From positions 1,860,001 to 1,924,000 of the forward strand of contig NZ_CAXUQC020000001.1 in assembly GCF_964253025.1 (NCBI RefSeq): a DNA stretch of 64,000 nucleotides. The letters run 5' to 3'. The notes below the pieces were generated by a model that did not search any database, had not been told where the DNA came from, and saw only the letters and a list, made by a program, of their open reading frames with translations. This DNA is from Rhizobacter sp964253025. Lineage in GTDB: Bacteria; Pseudomonadota; Gammaproteobacteria; Burkholderiales; Burkholderiaceae_C. The stretch's first letter is position 1, and the number at the start of each line of letters is the position of its first letter. The position numbers and the translations under genes were made by a program. This document shows, piece after piece, positions 60,925 through 64,000 of the stretch.

Positions 60925-63900
60925 CTAGTGAAAGTCTCGGGAAGTCGTGGCCAGCCTGCCAAGCAGCGGCGTCAGGTCCATCAACTTGCCCGCGATGAGG
61001 CTCTTCATGTCGCCCTCGCGTTGCCAAGTGCCGTAGACAGCCAACAGCCGGGAGCGCAGAACCTCCGGACGCTGCTGTTCGCGCAGCGACTTCCACACGA
61101 TGACCTGAACCTCGCCGGTCTCGTCCTCGAGGCTGATGAAGATGGTTCCGTTCGCAGTCTCGGGCTGCTGTCGAAGGGTGACGATGCCGGCGTATCGGAC
61201 GAGGCGACCGTTGGGGCACTCGTCCAGTTCAGCGGAGGTGCGGAGGTTGCGCTTCGCCAGTTGCGGGCGGAGGAGGGCAAGGGGATGGCTCCGCAGAGTC
61301 AGACCGGTGGTGGCGTAGTCGTGGACCACCTCTTCACCCTCCGGCGCTGCTGGCAACTCAAGGAAAGCCTCCTCGATGGGTGCATCTCGCAGGAGCTTCG
61401 GCGCTCGCTTCAACCCGGAGGCATCCCACACTTGCTGTCGCCGGTGGCCGGACAAGCTGGCCAACGCATCTGCCCCTGCCAACAGGCGCATCTCTCCCTG
61501 GTCAATGTCAGCCCTTCGGGCCAAGTCGTCGGTACTGTCGAAGGGCGCTTCCATCCGGGCAACCATCAGTCGCTCCGCAGTGGCCTGCTTGACGCCCGCC
61601 ACCTGCCGAAGTCCCAGACGGACCGCTGGCGGCCCCGGAAGGTCCTCCAAGGTCGCGTCGAAGTCACTGTGGCTGACGTCAGCCGGCCGGACGACAACGC
61701 CGTGCCGCGTGGCGTCCTGCACCAGCTGCGAAGGGCTGTAGAACCCCAAGGGAAACGAGTTCAGCATCGCCGCCAGGAACTCTGCCGGGTGATGGCACTT
61801 CAACCAGCATGACGCGTAGACGAGCAGGGCGAACGAAGCCGAATGGCTCTCAGGGAACCCGTACTCGCTGAACCCATGAATTTGCTGGAAGATGCTCTCG
61901 GCAAACTCCTTCGTGTACCCGCGAGACGTCATCCCGTCGACGATGCGCGAGTAGTACTTGTCGAGGCCGCCCTTGCGCTTCCACGCGGCCATTGCGCGGC
62001 GGAGCCCATCAGCCTCTCCGGGTGTGAACCCTGCGGCGAGGATGCTGATTTGCATGACCTGTTCTTGGAAAATCGGAACGCCGAGCGTGCGACCGAGCGC
62101 CTCCTTCAACGCCTCCGACGGGTACGTCACCGGTGTCTTGCCCTGGCGGCGCTCCAAGTAGGGGTGAACCGAGCCACCCTGGATGGGGCCCGGCCTGACG
62201 ATTGCGACCTCGATGACCAAGTCGTAGAAGCACCGCGGCTGCATGCGCGGAAGCATCGAGCGCTGCGCGCGGCTTTCGATTTGGAACACGCCGACGGTAT
62301 CCGCCTTGCAAATCATGTCGTACGTGACGGGGTCCTCTGCGGGGATGTCCTGCATCTCGAATACGTAGCCCTTGCGCGTGCTGATGAACTCGAGAGACCG
62401 GCGGATGGCCGAGAGCATGCCGAGCGCCAAGACATCGACCTTGAGCAAACCCAAAGCGTCTAAGTCATCCTTGTCCCACTCGCAGATGGTGCGGTCTTCC
62501 ATGGCCGCGTTCTCGACAGGGACCATGCGCGTGAGCGGGCCCTTGGTGAGTACGAAGCCACCCGGGTGCTGCGACATGTGCCTCGGCATGCCCATGAGTT
62601 GCGCCGTCAGCGTCATCAGCTGCTGGACAGCCAGGTCGTCCGGGTCCAGTCCCACCTCCACGAGCCGCTCTCGCATGACTTCGCGGCCGTCCCACCACAT
62701 CAGGTTGCCGGCAAGGGCGTCGAGGATTCCGGGCGCGAAGCCAAGAGCCTTCCCGACGTCGCGGATGGCTGACTTCGGCCGGTACGAGATGACGACAGCG
62801 GTCAGGGCTGCGCGATGCCTTCCGTACTTTCCGTAGAGGTACTGGATGACCTCCTCACGGCGCTGGTGCTCGAAGTCGATGTCGATGTCCGGGGGCTCAT
62901 TCCGTTCCTTGCTGATGAAGCGCTCGAACAAGACGCTCATCCGCGCGGGGTCAACCTCGGTCACACCGATGCAGTAGCAGACGACGGAATTCGCTGCGCT
63001 TCCACGACCCTGGCAGAGGATGTGCTGCGACTGCGCGAAGCGCACGATGTCGGCCACGGTCAAGAAATAGTGTTCGTACTTCAGGTCTTTGATGAGTTCG
63101 AGCTCGTGCTCAATCTGCAGCTGCACCTTCGCAGGCATACCGTTCGGCCATCGACGGCCCGCGCCCTCGTAGGTGAGCTTGCGCAGGTACGACGTCGGGG
63201 TCTCGTCCTGCGGAACCACCTCGTCGGGGTACTGGTAGCTGAGTTCGCTGAGCGAGAAGTCGCATCGGGCCGCAACTCGCAGCGTTTCCTCCAGCAGGTC
63301 CAATGGGAACGTCTGGGCCAGACGCAGCCGGGTGCGCAGATGCCGCTCAGAATTGCACTGGAGCTCGAGGCCGCATTCGGTGAGCGGCTTGCTGACCCGG
63401 CTGGCGGTCATCACATCTTGGAGGGGCTTGCGAGAGCGGACGTGCATGTGGACGTCGCCACTCGCCACCAAGGGGATGGCGGTGAGTTCGCTGGCTTCGC
63501 GAAGCCGATGAAGCCACATCTCATCGTCGATGACCCGGTACAGCTCCACCGCAAGCCAGCAACGACCAGTGAAATGGGTCAGAAGCCACCGTGCCACCGT
63601 CGTCAGCTGCTCGGTTGTCGATGAGCGCTCTGGAGACGCAAGCACCACGCAGTGCTTCAACTCGTCCGGGTCGATGTCGTCGATGCGCAGCGAGTACGTT
63701 CCCTTGGGGGCAGAGCGTCGCAGCATAGTGATGAACTCGCAGAGGTAGCCGTAGCCCTCAAGGTTGCAAGCAAGGACGACGAGAGTGAACGGTGAGTCGC
63801 ACTGCACGAGGAACTGGCTGCCAATTAGAAGCTTCAGCTCCTTCGCCTTGGCCGCAACGTGTGCACGGACGACGCCGGCCATGCTGCACTCGTCCACCAT

Positions 63901-64000
63901 GGCAAGTGCCGTGTAGCCCAATGTATGCGCGCGTTCGACCAACTCCTCGGGCCCGCTTGCGCCCCGAAGGAACGAAAAGTTGCTCAGGCAGCGGAGCTCC
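60925..64000 (-). CDS. dnaE2: Error-prone DNA polymerase DnaE2 (ImuC), N-terminus beyond window
   Basis: Translesion polymerase of the C family, over 1020 residues shown; the frame is open to the window edge and the first residues present are ELRCLSNFSFLRGAS, so only a short N-terminal piece is missing. The PHP domain (about 1-230), the polymerase core with NEPPDIDIDFEH and LGLLKVDVLALGML, a tandem HhH region (LRQVAGVKQATAERL) and an OB domain (GIVTLRQQPETANG; VQVIVWK) are visible. The start of DnaE2 cassettes, imuA and imuB, would lie upstream, outside the window. It works in SOS-induced mutagenesis. Confidence 0.94.
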   Translation of the reverse strand, partial: ELRCLSNFSFLRGASGPEELVERAHTLGYTALAMVDECSMAGVVRAHVAAKAKELKLLIGSQFLVQCDSPFTLVVLACNLEGYGYLCEFITMLRRSAPKGTYSLRIDDIDPDELKHCVVLASPERSSTTEQLTTVARWLLTHFTGRCWLAVELYRVIDDEMWLHRLREASELTAIPLVASGDVHMHVRSRKPLQDVMTASRVSKPLTECGLELQCNSERHLRTRLRLAQTFPLDLLEETLRVAARCDFSLSELSYQYPDEVVPQDETPTSYLRKLTYEGAGRRWPNGMPAKVQLQIEHELELIKDLKYEHYFLTVADIVRFAQSQHILCQGRGSAANSVVCYCIGVTEVDPARMSVLFERFISKERNEPPDIDIDFEHQRREEVIQYLYGKYGRHRAALTAVVISYRPKSAIRDVGKALGFAPGILDALAGNLMWWDGREVMRERLVEVGLDPDDLAVQQLMTLTAQLMGMPRHMSQHPGGFVLTKGPLTRMVPVENAAMEDRTICEWDKDDLDALGLLKVDVLALGMLSAIRRSLEFISTRKGYVFEMQDIPAEDPVTYDMICKADTVGVFQIESRAQRSMLPRMQPRCFYDLVIEVAIVRPGPIQGGSVHPYLERRQGKTPVTYPSEALKEALGRTLGVPIFQEQVMQISILAAGFTPGEADGLRRAMAAWKRKGGLDKYYSRIVDGMTSRGYTKEFAESIFQQIHGFSEYGFPESHSASFALLVYASCWLKCHHPAEFLAAMLNSFPLGFYSPSQLVQDATRHGVVVRPADVSHSDFDATLEDLPGPPAVRLGLRQVAGVKQATAERLMVARMEAPFDSTDDLARRADIDQGEMRLLAGADALASLSGHRRQQVWDASGLKRAPKLLRDAPIEEAFLELPAAPEGEEVVHDYATTGLTLRSHPLALLRPQLAKRNLRTSAELDECPNGRLVRYAGIVTLRQQPETANGTIFISLEDETGEVQVIVWKSLREQQRPEVLRSRLLAVYGTWQREGDMKSLIAGKLMDLTPLLGRLATTSRDFH

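Overview
The window is mostly very GC-rich, with dense coding on both strands. Gene content (MalFGK-type sugar transport next to beta-glucosidases, a BPSL0761-family protein, a KfrA-type protein, a DnaE2 mutagenesis polymerase, PEP-CTERM-like sorting) fits a betaproteobacterium of the order Burkholderiales. This is an inference; no rRNA or tRNA gene was seen to fix it.

Region 1 (1-6317) is a beta-glucoside-type uptake operon: the end of a sugar-binding protein, two MalF/MalG-like permeases, a GH1 beta-glucosidase, a MalK-like ATPase and a LamB-like porin, closed by a strong terminator. A large GH3 beta-glucosidase lipoprotein (16367-19579) lies further on behind a LacI-type operator and would supply sugars from outside. 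Region 2 (6360-11636) is heavy-metal defence: cueR-copA with a clear CueR-type promoter, and a CadA/ZntA-type pump with a MerR-type promoter that appears to give a leaderless message. Region 3 (11830-33882) is housekeeping and regulatory: a phosphoribosyltransferase, a Crp/Fnr regulator, an MscS channel, a PEP-CTERM-like protein, a DUF2383 protein, TerC with a divergent NhaR-like regulator, an SPFH lipoprotein, a GlxA-like regulator with a divergent DJ-1/PfpI protein, a HAMP-PAS-GGDEF-BLUF photoreceptor coupled to a PhnD-like lipoprotein, AraC regulators, a drug/metabolite exporter and a cholesterol-oxidase-like flavoenzyme.

Region 4 (about 34.0-53.5 kb) is accessory DNA. It begins with a Tn7-like element (tnsB-tnsC-tniQ, no tnsA) carrying an HNH endonuclease gene, then an IS1182-family element. 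Next comes a 1357-residue NACHT-like NTPase with a C-terminal PD-(D/E)XK-type nuclease, whose start codon overlaps the stop of a tyrosine recombinase gene. A KfrA-like gene diverges from the recombinase across a perfect 12-bp inverted repeat. An IS3-family element and a decayed IS91 transposase follow. The recombinase-NTPase-nuclease unit looks like a mobile anti-phage module and is the best candidate for a little-described system.

Region 5 (54230-58167) is a two-gene unit with visibly lower GC. A 982-residue exported coiled-coil protein overlaps by ATGA with a Gly-rich, collagen-like lipoprotein. Both proteins carry an LDARxISF segment, suggesting they are built to work together; I do not recognise this pair. 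Region 6 (58646-64000) holds an orphan antitoxin-like gene with its own terminator, then a minus-strand run headed by dnaE2, followed by a HAD-like protein that lacks both catalytic aspartates and two small hypothetical genes.
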